Shown here in pieces: positions 55,101 through 61,946 of a stretch of DNA of 64,000 nucleotides. This stretch comes from an uncultured Erythrobacter sp. (GTDB taxonomy: Bacteria > Pseudomonadota > Alphaproteobacteria > Sphingomonadales > Sphingomonadaceae): assembly GCA_947498065.1 (NCBI GenBank), contig CANMIS010000002.1, positions 496,001-560,000 of the forward strand, given 5' to 3'. The stretch's first letter is position 1. Every line of letters begins with the position of its first letter. The notes under the pieces are model-generated. The model did no database searches. It was not told where the DNA came from and saw only the letters and a program-made list of their open reading frames with translations. The position numbers were made by a program, and so were the translations under genes.

Positions 55101-55521
55101 GAGCGGGACTTGGGTCGATAAACTTGATGATTTCTTTGATCCCAGCGACCAAACCTTGGTGGATCCTGAGCTAGGCGAGTTGCAACGGCCCGAGTGGGCT
55201 GGTCGTGCATCGCTAACCTGGGAATGGTCTAAATTGAGTTTGACTTGGTCGACCACCTATCTCGACAGTCAGGGGCTTCGTGCTGTTGAGATTGAGGATG
55301 TCGTCGGTAACGGTGGGCAGAATTTCTACACACCGGAAAATGGCCTTTCGAGCAATGCGTTCATCCACGACATCTCATTCACCTATGATCTGAATGACAC
55401 GGTCGACATCTATGGCGGCGTCAACAACGTGTTTGATCGCAACCCATTCGTAACAGAGCAAGCTTTCCCGGTCAGCCCGGTCGGCACGTTCTTCTTCTTG
55501 GGTGCACGCGCAACCTATTAA
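52168..55521 (+). CDS. TonB-dependent outer-membrane receptor (amide/peptide locus)
   Basis: A 1117-residue receptor with a signal peptide (MRSFKLSGHALLLAATSMVP...AHAQ), a TonB box region (VIVVTGSRIARDPNIGSAAP), a plug domain (VDVLRDIPALSTSTSSEGSI ... GLGANRTLVLVNGRRHVAG) and a long beta-barrel that ends VSPVGTFFFLGARATY. The length and the GSRI..DPN...P plug are typical of the large sphingomonad/xanthomonad TonB receptors for oligosaccharides or peptides rather than siderophores. It sits between an exported amidohydrolase and a lipoprotein amidase, so a peptide or amide import role is plausible. A hairpin terminator follows the stop. Confidence 0.95.
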   Translation: MRSFKLSGHALLLAATSMVPFAAHAQSAPDEEVAEEEQVIVVTGSRIARDPNIGSAAPILALDAEELTQAGTSDVVDVLRDIPALSTSTSSEGSIDGVFSGDLAVGQSTLNLRGLGANRTLVLVNGRRHVAGVAGQQAVDINSIPTALIERVETLTGGASSIYGADAVTGVVNFVLRDDFDGFEGNIQGGLASRGDTWRINGDLTWGANFADGRGNFTISGEYARNDELQFGERAFSRNNGLFDDQTNPALLFQTGELGADTPNFLSDGAIIGGVIPTTDLSFTPTAAEQLLIDRAANASGRLIAGDPRFSLSSAGGIVAPGDIGLSDGPDINGNGIADCLESSVGFNSTFNPGAFGLAGGCAVINADGSLSVYEDGAITGLFNQFGGDGIPNNFDVNSLIPETERWSVNVNFKYEISSEAELFFEGKYVSTSAEFQAQPNTFYDLLTIRADNPFITPELEQFVAPLFFGDGVEEGFYITRDPADLGPNRNRNETETLRFVAGLRGDITDHLSYEISGNYGKFDLTVNDANRVITDRFFAAIDVTTDAAGNAICRSDIDPTAPATTPFGIPAGSPGFLTFNPGDGQCRPANILGGVGAISQDAIDFITTTTVNEFELEQLVFNAVFTGDTGAFLELPGGPIGFAGGFEFREEVSRSTFDPLILGILPVSTDIGNAGDFVGDLRDDQNSLVFDPATETANAGGEFTVFELFGEVRLPLLANVPFAEVLEVSAAARYADYSTSGGNFTWNVGGLYAPTEDILFRATYAQAVRAPNINELFDPAQGAFFRPVDPCDINVINGIDDAAASSLRQANCTAFFAGLGADGFDPRDTNDDGLEADGITAISATSPYEYVDPLTARFSGTQAGNPDLDVETATTWTVGAQITPRFLPGFIVSVDYYNIEIEDAINNVSAQDIVDNCVDSSSIDNQFCPLIERNPFTGGFTGLEQVLLNFARRETAGIEAVAQYSFDLGDHGFTINASGTWVDKLDDFFDPSDQTLVDPELGELQRPEWAGRASLTWEWSKLSLTWSTTYLDSQGLRAVEIEDVVGNGGQNFYTPENGLSSNAFIHDISFTYDLNDTVDIYGGVNNVFDRNPFVTEQAFPVSPVGTFFFLGARATY

Positions 55522-55542
55522 GCGCACGCAAACAGTGACACC

Positions 55543-55578
55543 AAGGGGCGGGGCAGTTACCACACTGCTCCGCCCTTT
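55543..55578 (+). terminator. Strong hairpin terminator after the TonB receptor
   Basis: Arms AAGGGGCGGGGCAGT and ACTGCTCCGCCCTTT pair along 15 bases with two G-U wobbles, a 6-base loop and a following TTTGTGTTT run. It separates the receptor from the amidase. Confidence 0.85.
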
Positions 55579-55613
55579 GTGTTTGGGCTGTGTGACGAAG
55601 GATGAGGTGATGG

Positions 55614-57248
55614 ATGCTGCGTAGGGTGGTTTTGAGCGTGGCGGCATGTGCGTCGCTGACGGCGTGTGATGCGATTGGCGGCAATTTCGGTTCGGACACC
55701 TGCGCCGTGCCAGAGCTCGCCGCGGCGAGCGCCAACCTCGGCAATGTTGAGGACCATTCCTTGGCGGAGCTCGCGCGCATGCTGGAGGCGGGAGAGACCT
55801 CTAGCGAGGCGATTACCGCCGCCTATCTCGCGCGCATTGAACAGCTCGACGATGCCGATGGCGGGCCTCAGCTCAATGCCGTCCTCTCGCTGATGCCTGA
55901 TGCGCTGGAGCTGGCGCAGGCCAGCGATGCCGCGCGCTGCGATGGCGAGGAGCTGGGCAGCCTCCACGGTATCCCGCTGCTGGTGAAGGACAACATCGAG
56001 GTCGCTGGCCCGGTGCCCACCACGGCTGGCTCCACTGCGCTCACTGACAATGTGACCGACCGCGACGCGCCGCTTATCGCGCGGCTCAAGAATGCCGGCG
56101 CGATCATCCTGGGCAAGACCAACCTCTCGCAATGGGCGAACTTCCGCTCCACCAATTCCACCAGCGGCTGGACCTCGGTCGCCGGGCTCGTCAAGAACCC
56201 GCACCGCCTGCCGTTCAACTCCTGCGGCTCCTCCAGCGGCAGCGGCTCTGCCATGGCGGCGGCGCTGGCCGCGGGCACGATCGGTACAGAGACCGACGGC
56301 TCGATCATGTGCCCGTCCTCGGCCAATGGCGTGGTCGGTCTGAAGCCGACCGTCGGGCTCGTCTCCCGCACCCATGTCGTCCCGATCAGCCATACTCAGG
56401 ACACTGCCGGGCCGATGACGCGCAGTGTGATGGACGCTGCCATGATGCTTACCGCGATGGCCGGCACCGACCCGGATGACGCCGCGACCGCAGAGGCGGA
56501 TGCGCAGGCAAGCGACTACACCGCCGGGCTGAGCGCTGACGGCCTCAAGGGCATGCGGATCGGCGTGATGCGCAGCCAGGTGGGTGACAACCCCGCGATC
56601 ATAGAGCAGTTCGACGCCGCCCTCGCCGTGATGGAGACGCAGGGCGCGGTGCTGGTCGAGATCCCGGATCGCGGCATCTCCGACGCTGACCAAGAGGCGC
56701 TGGGCGAGGCGGAGTTCCTCATCCTGCTGACCGAGTTCAAGGCCGATCTCAACGCCTATCTCGCCACCACGCCGAAGGCCGTGACCACGCGCACTCTGGC
56801 CGATCTCATCGCCTACAACACGGCCAATGCCGAGGTTGAGATGCCGCATTTCGGCCAGGAGCTGTTCGAGCAGGCGCAGGTCCAGGCGGGTCTTACCGAT
56901 CCTCGCTATCTGGAGGCGCTGAACACGACCAAGCGGATTGCGGGCGTTGAGGGCATCGACCGGCTGCTGCGCGAGAACGACGTGGCCGTGTTGGTCTCGC
57001 CGACGCTGGGCCCGGCATGGCGCTCCACCCTGGGTGATGGCGACACGTTCTCCGGGCCCAGCGCGAGCTGGCTGCCTGCGACCTCTGGCTATCCGCATCT
57101 GACGGTGCCGATGGGCGGGATCGAGGGCCTGCCGATTGGGATCAGCTTCTACGCGGGCAAGTGGTCGGAGGGCCTGCTGCTGAAGGCGGGCTATGCCTAT
57201 GAGCAAGCCTCGAACAAGCGGCTGACCCCGCAGTTCCTGACCGAGTAG
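55614..57248 (+). CDS. Lipoprotein amidase (amidase-signature family)
   Basis: A 544-residue amidase-signature hydrolase with a lipoprotein signal MLRRVVLSVAACASLTACDA (lipobox LTAC, Cys near residue 18). The Ser-cisSer-Lys triad is present: Lys in PLLVKDNIEV (about 125), Ser in CGSSSGSGSAMAAAL (about 206) and Ser in GTETDGSIMCPSSANG (about 227). An AAGGATGAGG ribosome binding site precedes the ATG. It would cleave amide bonds in the periplasm, perhaps peptides or amino-acid amides imported by the upstream TonB receptor. Several long antisense frames overlap this gene; they reflect its high GC content and are not real. Confidence 0.92.
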   Translation: MLRRVVLSVAACASLTACDAIGGNFGSDTCAVPELAAASANLGNVEDHSLAELARMLEAGETSSEAITAAYLARIEQLDDADGGPQLNAVLSLMPDALELAQASDAARCDGEELGSLHGIPLLVKDNIEVAGPVPTTAGSTALTDNVTDRDAPLIARLKNAGAIILGKTNLSQWANFRSTNSTSGWTSVAGLVKNPHRLPFNSCGSSSGSGSAMAAALAAGTIGTETDGSIMCPSSANGVVGLKPTVGLVSRTHVVPISHTQDTAGPMTRSVMDAAMMLTAMAGTDPDDAATAEADAQASDYTAGLSADGLKGMRIGVMRSQVGDNPAIIEQFDAALAVMETQGAVLVEIPDRGISDADQEALGEAEFLILLTEFKADLNAYLATTPKAVTTRTLADLIAYNTANAEVEMPHFGQELFEQAQVQAGLTDPRYLEALNTTKRIAGVEGIDRLLRENDVAVLVSPTLGPAWRSTLGDGDTFSGPSASWLPATSGYPHLTVPMGGIEGLPIGISFYAGKWSEGLLLKAGYAYEQASNKRLTPQFLTE

Positions 57249-57473
57249 GGCGTCCGCGCCGTTGCGCTTGATGGCCGCTCCACTCGTCGCTGCTGGGGCA
57301 CGCTTGGAACGGCTGGAACACAGTACAGGGGCGAAAAACCAATCGATCACAGATAGGCTGATTGATCGATTTACTCGATTAGTCGGATGTTGGAGCGCGG
57401 CGAGCAGAAGCATAGGCCCGGCATAGCCAGTCGCCCCCAAGTAGGAAAACTCGCTCGATATCCGATAACTGCC

Positions 57474-57815
57474 ATCGTCATCCCAGCGAAGGCTGGGATC
57501 TAAGGCGGCCAAGCGCTGTACCGGGTGGCTCTAGACCCCAGCATGCGCTGGGGTGACGAGGTTCGCGAAGTTATTCGTCAACCTGAACTTGTTTCAGGGT
57601 CCATCCTCAGAACGAACATCTGCGTTAAGGCGCGGCGATGGATGCTGAAACGAGTTCAGCATGACGGGATTGGATTTAGGATGGCGCGGGGGCAGGTTAG
57701 GTTTGCTGGCAGCCAGATGCACCTCCAGCGTCATCCCGGACTTGATCCGGGATAACACCTTTGGGCCCGCGCGAGCTGTGACGGTTATTCTGAAACAAGT
57801 TCAGGATGACGGGAT
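57474..57815. repeat. Cluster of short palindromic intergenic repeats (REP-like)
   Basis: The 650-base gap between 57249 and 57900 has no gene. It contains at least six hairpins of the GTCATCC type: CCCAGC/GCTGGG at 57482-57497, CCCCAGC/GCTGGGG at 57536-57553, CCTGAAC..TTTCAGG at 57582-57598, ATGCTGAA..TTCAGCAT at 57642-57662, ATCCCGGA..TCCGGGAT at 57733-57753 and a CTGAA..TTCAG pair at 57787-57807. Such CTGAAACAAGTTCAG and CCCGGACTTGATCCGGG repeats are common between genes in sphingomonads. Confidence 0.75.
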
Positions 57816-57900
57816 TGGTCAGCACTCTCTGGTCGCAAAGCGCTCTCCAACCGCACCCTTTCGCATTGCGCAATCTAGCCTGCTGCTCAATGCATATTTG

Positions 57901-58539
57901 TTACGTGTCGGATGAAATCTCATCCCAATCCTCATCACTCAGCGCCCATTCGAGCGCATGTCTGCGTTGCCGAATGACATAGCTGCACTGAGTGAGTTTC
58001 TCGAAGTTAGGCATACTTGTGCCGTTGTCATTCAAAGCCCAGCTGAGGGCGAAATAGATGTCGAGCATCTGGGCCACTTCACCAGTTTCTCGTATCTTAG
58101 CAGAAGCGTGCCAAGCGTCTGGCTTGGCCATCTTTCGCAAGTCGGGCATCTCCTGCACGAAGGTATTTGGGCAGAATGTTAGTGGAAGCAACTCGCTGTC
58201 GAAACCTAGCATCCAAAATAGCGCATACAGCGCTTCTACTCTTGTTTGCTGTTCGAATTGAGGCGCAATTCCCGACCTTAGATATGCAATCTCTTTCGAG
58301 GTGCAGTGCGCAATCAGGTCATTTGTTTCTAACCAATGTATGGCTTGGTCTGACGCAAATCCATGAGCTACGGCTGCCGTCGCATGGAGGCACATCAGCC
58401 GTGGCATGATTTCTTTTTCGTTCCGAAGATGGCCGAAATCGATCACTGGCAAATTCTCGCTTAGGGGGATGCCCATTGTTTCGAGGTATGCCTTGGTATG
58501 GGCGCGAGTTTCGTGATCAGCCATAACTACCAGAGACAC
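57901..58539 (-). CDS. DUF4272-like protein of unknown function
   Basis: A 212-residue soluble protein. The middle block EALYALFWMLGFDSELLPLT followed by CPNTFV resembles the LyALlWaLG...L segment of DUF4272 proteins, and the C-terminal half (DIYFALSWALNDNGTSMPNF, VIRQRRHALEWALSDEDWDE) fits. The GTG at 58539 has AAGG 9 bases upstream; an ATG at 58524 is also possible. The gene is lower in GC than its neighbours and lies directly beside the repeat cluster, which hints at transfer. DUF4272 genes are sometimes found near toxin or mobile loci, but no function is known. Confidence 0.65.
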   Translation of the reverse strand: MSLVVMADHETRAHTKAYLETMGIPLSENLPVIDFGHLRNEKEIMPRLMCLHATAAVAHGFASDQAIHWLETNDLIAHCTSKEIAYLRSGIAPQFEQQTRVEALYALFWMLGFDSELLPLTFCPNTFVQEMPDLRKMAKPDAWHASAKIRETGEVAQMLDIYFALSWALNDNGTSMPNFEKLTQCSYVIRQRRHALEWALSDEDWDEISSDT

Positions 58540-58551
58540 CTGAATTGACCT

Positions 58552-59283
58552 TCACCCCCGAGCATCAAGCCACTTTGCCAGGCGCACGCCGCCGGTGATC
58601 AGGAACGGCACCAGCACAATTGACAGCGCCACTTTGGCGATCACTTGTCCGATCAGCAGGTCGGTGATGTCGAACTCGCCGTAGAAGGCGAGGGTTACGA
58701 AGATCACGGAGTCTATCGCTTGGCTTAGCGCAGAGGCGACCGCGCCGCGCACCATCAGGCTCACGGTTTTTACCTCTGCGCCGTCTTCTGTATTCCCGGC
58801 GAGTTTGGAGAATATCCAGATGTTGAGCAGCAGCGATGTGATGTAGGCGAACGGGCCGGCCATCAAAATGCGCGGGGTCTGGCCCAGCACGGTTTCAAAC
58901 GCGGCGAGATCGGTGCTGCGAAATTCCAGCATTTCCGGCGATGCGGGCAGCGACAGCACCAGAAAGATCAGCAAAGCCGATAATGCCAACGGGACAAAGC
59001 CAAACCAGACCAGGCGCTGAGCCAGCGCCTTGCCGTAAAGCTGGGCAATCGTGCTGGAGATCACCACCAGGATCAGGAATGGGAAAATTCCCGCCTCCAC
59101 CGCCAGCTTGGTTGGGAAGAGCTGAACCTGTTTGAAGGCGACGACACCCGCCAGCACCGTCATCCCGCCATAGATCAGCAGAAATAGAAACAGCCCGCGC
59201 GGCATTTGCATCATGCCGGCCGCGCTGGGGGCTGGGGAGGTTTCGCTGGTGGATGGGGCCTGCGCCGGTGTCGCTGTGTTCAT
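58552..59283 (-). CDS. Queuosine precursor transporter (YhhQ/VUT family)
   Basis: A membrane transporter, about 243 residues, of the DUF165/VUT group that imports queuosine precursors (queuine/preQ0/preQ1 type). There are six predicted membrane helices. Family blocks are FKQVQLFPTKLAVEAGIFPF, VVISSTIAQLYGKALAQRLV, FRSTDLAAFETVLGQTPRIL and SLMVRGAVASALSQAIDSVI, the last holding the conserved S..AQ.IDS. The ATG at 59283 is used; a TTG lies at 59289. It ends 12 bases from the DUF4272-like gene start on the same strand. Confidence 0.9.
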   Translation of the reverse strand: MNTATPAQAPSTSETSPAPSAAGMMQMPRGLFLFLLIYGGMTVLAGVVAFKQVQLFPTKLAVEAGIFPFLILVVISSTIAQLYGKALAQRLVWFGFVPLALSALLIFLVLSLPASPEMLEFRSTDLAAFETVLGQTPRILMAGPFAYITSLLLNIWIFSKLAGNTEDGAEVKTVSLMVRGAVASALSQAIDSVIFVTLAFYGEFDITDLLIGQVIAKVALSIVLVPFLITGGVRLAKWLDARG

Positions 59284-59470
59284 GGGCAAGGCTTAAGTCG
59301 CGCGGGCGCAAAAGAAAAGCGATGGCGCGCGCGCTATCAACGCCTCTAAGCCCCGCGAGAATTGACTGTTTGCGCGCAAGCGGCAAGGTTCCCTCCCGCG
59401 TGCCGAGAGATCGCGGTGCGCATGTTGTTTGCGCGGGACACGCGCATTTAGGGGAGCCTCGCGCTTAAAC

Positions 59471-60724
59471 ATGCCGCCATTTGTCATGAGCCTAATCGGG
59501 ATCGCTGCGATCCTGGCCATCGCCTTTCTGCTGTCCAATGGGAAAAAGCGTATCAAATTGCGCGTGGTGGGCGCCGCCTTTGCGCTCCAGGCGCTGATGG
59601 CGCTGCTGGTGCTGCGCACGGATTTTGGCGTTAGCGCGATTGAATTTATGTCGAACGGCGTGATCGCTCTGCTCAGCTATTCTGTGCAGGGGATTGAGAC
59701 CCTGTTCGGACCGATGGACAGCAATCCCTTTGCCAACACGTTCCTGATCGCGGCCTTGCCGGTGATTGTGTTCTTCGCGGCGCTGGTTTCGATCCTCTAT
59801 TACCTTGGCATTATGCAGCGACTGGTGCGCTGGCTGGGCGGGGCGATTGGCTGGCTGACCGGGATCAGCAAGGTTGAGGCGCTGGGCAGCGCGGCGAACA
59901 TCTTTGTCGGCCAATCGGAAAGCCCGCTGGTCGTGCGGCCTTATCTCGCCGCTCTGCCGCCATCGCGATTGTTCACATTGATGTGCGTCGGCATGGCCGG
60001 GGTCGCGGGCACAATCCTGGCTGCCTATGCGTCTTTCCTGGGCGATGAGGCGGTGCCGTATTTGCTCGCGGCGGCGTTTATGTCGGCGCCGGGCGGCATT
60101 CTGATGGCGAAGATCATCATGCCGGATGATCCCGAAGAGGCGGCGGCGCATGACGCGCTGATCGCCGATGCGACTGTGTCGGAGACCTTCGAAGAAGGCG
60201 AAAAGCCCGCCAATATCATCGAGGCGGCGGCGCAAGGCACCACCACCGGCGTGAAGCTGGCGGTAGCCGTGGGCGCGATGGTGATGGTGTTTGTCGCGCT
60301 GGTTGCGCTGGCCAATGGTCTCCTTGGCGGGGTCGGGGGCTGGTTCGGCTACCCCGACATCTCGTTCCAGCAATTGCTCGGCTATCTGTTCGCGCCGGTG
60401 ATGTTCTTGATAGGGATTTCAGATTGGGATCAGGCGCAGATCGCAGGCGGATTGTTTGGTACCAAGATCGTGCTCAATGAATTTGTCGCCTTTATTGAAC
60501 TAGGCGCGGTCGAAGGCCTGACCGAGCGCAGCCGTGCGGTCGTCACTTTTGCCCTGTGCGGATTTGCGAACTTCTCCTCGATCGCGATCCAGATGGCGGT
60601 GACGGGCGGCTTGGCTCCGAACCAGCGCCCGGTGATTGCAAAGCTGGGCCTAAAGGCGCTCGCCGCTGGTAGCCTCGCAAACCTGATGAGCGCGGCGCTG
60701 GCTGGCCTGTTCTTGCCGCTGTAG
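59471..60724 (+). CDS. NupC-family concentrative nucleoside transporter
   Basis: A 417-residue inner-membrane symporter of the CNT family, importing nucleosides with protons or sodium. The pattern of about ten helices, with the family motifs GSAANIFVGQSESPLVVRPY, MSAPGGILMAKIIMPDDPEE and GTKIVLNEFVAFIELG, is clear, and the C-terminal CGFANFSSIAIQMAVTGGLA block is also diagnostic. The ATG at 59471 begins MPPFVMSLIGIAAILA directly with the first helix; frames open further upstream lack a ribosome binding site. Confidence 0.95.
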   Translation: MPPFVMSLIGIAAILAIAFLLSNGKKRIKLRVVGAAFALQALMALLVLRTDFGVSAIEFMSNGVIALLSYSVQGIETLFGPMDSNPFANTFLIAALPVIVFFAALVSILYYLGIMQRLVRWLGGAIGWLTGISKVEALGSAANIFVGQSESPLVVRPYLAALPPSRLFTLMCVGMAGVAGTILAAYASFLGDEAVPYLLAAAFMSAPGGILMAKIIMPDDPEEAAAHDALIADATVSETFEEGEKPANIIEAAAQGTTTGVKLAVAVGAMVMVFVALVALANGLLGGVGGWFGYPDISFQQLLGYLFAPVMFLIGISDWDQAQIAGGLFGTKIVLNEFVAFIELGAVEGLTERSRAVVTFALCGFANFSSIAIQMAVTGGLAPNQRPVIAKLGLKALAAGSLANLMSAALAGLFLPL

Positions 60725-60762
60725 GCTGGAACAATCGCAGCATAGGTATTACGTACTGAGCC

Positions 60763-61704
60763 ATGACTGACACCGCCCCTGATATTGCAATCGTCTCGCT
60801 CGCTCAGCCGCTGGAGACGATCTCTGACGAGCTTGGCCGCAGCTTTGCCGAATATGGTTTCGCGGTGGTGCGCGATCATGGCATTCCGCAAGAGCTGATC
60901 GACCGGGCCGAGGCGCTGTCCAAAGAGTTCTTTGCGCTGCCCGAAGACGTCAAGCGGGCCTATAAGATCGAGGGCGGGGGCGGCGCGCGCGGCTACACTC
61001 CGTTCGGCACGGAAAAGGCCAAGGATGCGAGCGTCCATGACCTGAAGGAATTCTGGCACGTTGGCCGGGGCCTACCCGCGGATCACCCGCTGGCCGAGTT
61101 CATGGGACCGAACGTCTGGCCTGCCGAAGTGGGCGGATTTGAGGACACCTTCAGCGAGCTCTACGCCGCGTTCGAAGAGGCGGGCGGCCGCGCGCTGGAG
61201 GCGATTGCGCTGCACCTTGAGCTGCCGCAGGATTTCTTTGCCGCGACGGTTGAGGATGGCAATTCTGTGATGCGCCTGCTGCATTATCCGCCGCTTGGCC
61301 CCGATGCGCCAGAGGGCGCGATCCGCGCCGCTGCGCATGGTGACATCAACACCATCACCCTGCTGCTTGGCGCTGAAGAGGCGGGCCTCGAACTGCTGAC
61401 CAAAGCGGGCGAGTGGAAGGCGATTGACGTGCCTGAGGGCGCGCTCGTCATCAATGTCGGCGATATGCTGGAGCGGCTGACGAATGGCCGCCTGCGCTCA
61501 ACCACGCACCGGGTGGTGAACCCGCGCGGACCGGCGGCGCAAAGGTCGCGCTATTCCATGCCGTTTTTCCTGCATTTCCGGCCTGATTACCTGATTAAGC
61601 CGCTGGCAAGTTGCACCGACGGATCAAGCGACTCGGCGCCTGCAGAGCCAATTTCAGCCCATGACTTCCTGATGCAGCGTCTGCGCGAGATCAATCTGGC
61701 CTGA
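60763..61704 (+). CDS. 2OG-Fe(II) oxygenase, isopenicillin N synthase-like
   Basis: A 313-residue enzyme of the isopenicillin-N-synthase/2-oxoglutarate oxygenase superfamily. The N-terminal DIOX_N region is IVSLAQPLETISDELGRSFA ... YGFAVVRDHGIPQELIDRAE. The metal site is HGDINTITLLLG (His-x-Asp near residues 197-199) with the distal His in STTHRVVNPRG and the Arg-x-Ser in RSRYSMPFFLHFRP. This fits a cytoplasmic hydroxylase or desaturase. It follows nupC by 38 bases on the same strand and may act on a nucleoside or nucleobase, but this is inference. Confidence 0.9.
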   Translation: MTDTAPDIAIVSLAQPLETISDELGRSFAEYGFAVVRDHGIPQELIDRAEALSKEFFALPEDVKRAYKIEGGGGARGYTPFGTEKAKDASVHDLKEFWHVGRGLPADHPLAEFMGPNVWPAEVGGFEDTFSELYAAFEEAGGRALEAIALHLELPQDFFAATVEDGNSVMRLLHYPPLGPDAPEGAIRAAAHGDINTITLLLGAEEAGLELLTKAGEWKAIDVPEGALVINVGDMLERLTNGRLRSTTHRVVNPRGPAAQRSRYSMPFFLHFRPDYLIKPLASCTDGSSDSAPAEPISAHDFLMQRLREINLA

Positions 61705-61745
61705 TCAGCCCTCAACTGACCGAAACCATCACGAATCTAATATTT

Positions 61746-61761
61746 TGTTGCGCTGCAGCAA
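61746..61761. promoter_or_regulatory. TGTTGCGCTGCAGCAA motif upstream of the third TonB receptor
   Basis: Matches the motif at 52112-52127 in 14 of 16 positions and lies about 190 bases before the receptor start. A shared regulator binding site for the two receptors is likely, though not proven. Confidence 0.5.
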
Positions 61762-61946
61762 CACCGGTCCGCTAACCTGCAGGAATCCGCGAGTCCTGCG
61801 GTGGAAAACTCTGTTCTGACCGCGCTCTGCCAGCCGAGCAGTGGATAGCGTAATGGATTTGTCACAAATCGGTCTTTTTAGCGTCCCGCAACGGCCCTAA
61901 TGGGGGCGTGTTCACATCCATCCACTGTGATCAGGGGACCCTACTA

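Noticed and set aside
55557..57512. A 651-residue antisense reading frame over the amidase gene
   Set aside because: It mirrors a high-GC gene with clear amidase motifs. The antisense protein is rich in Arg/Gly/His without any family motif, as expected for a shadow frame.
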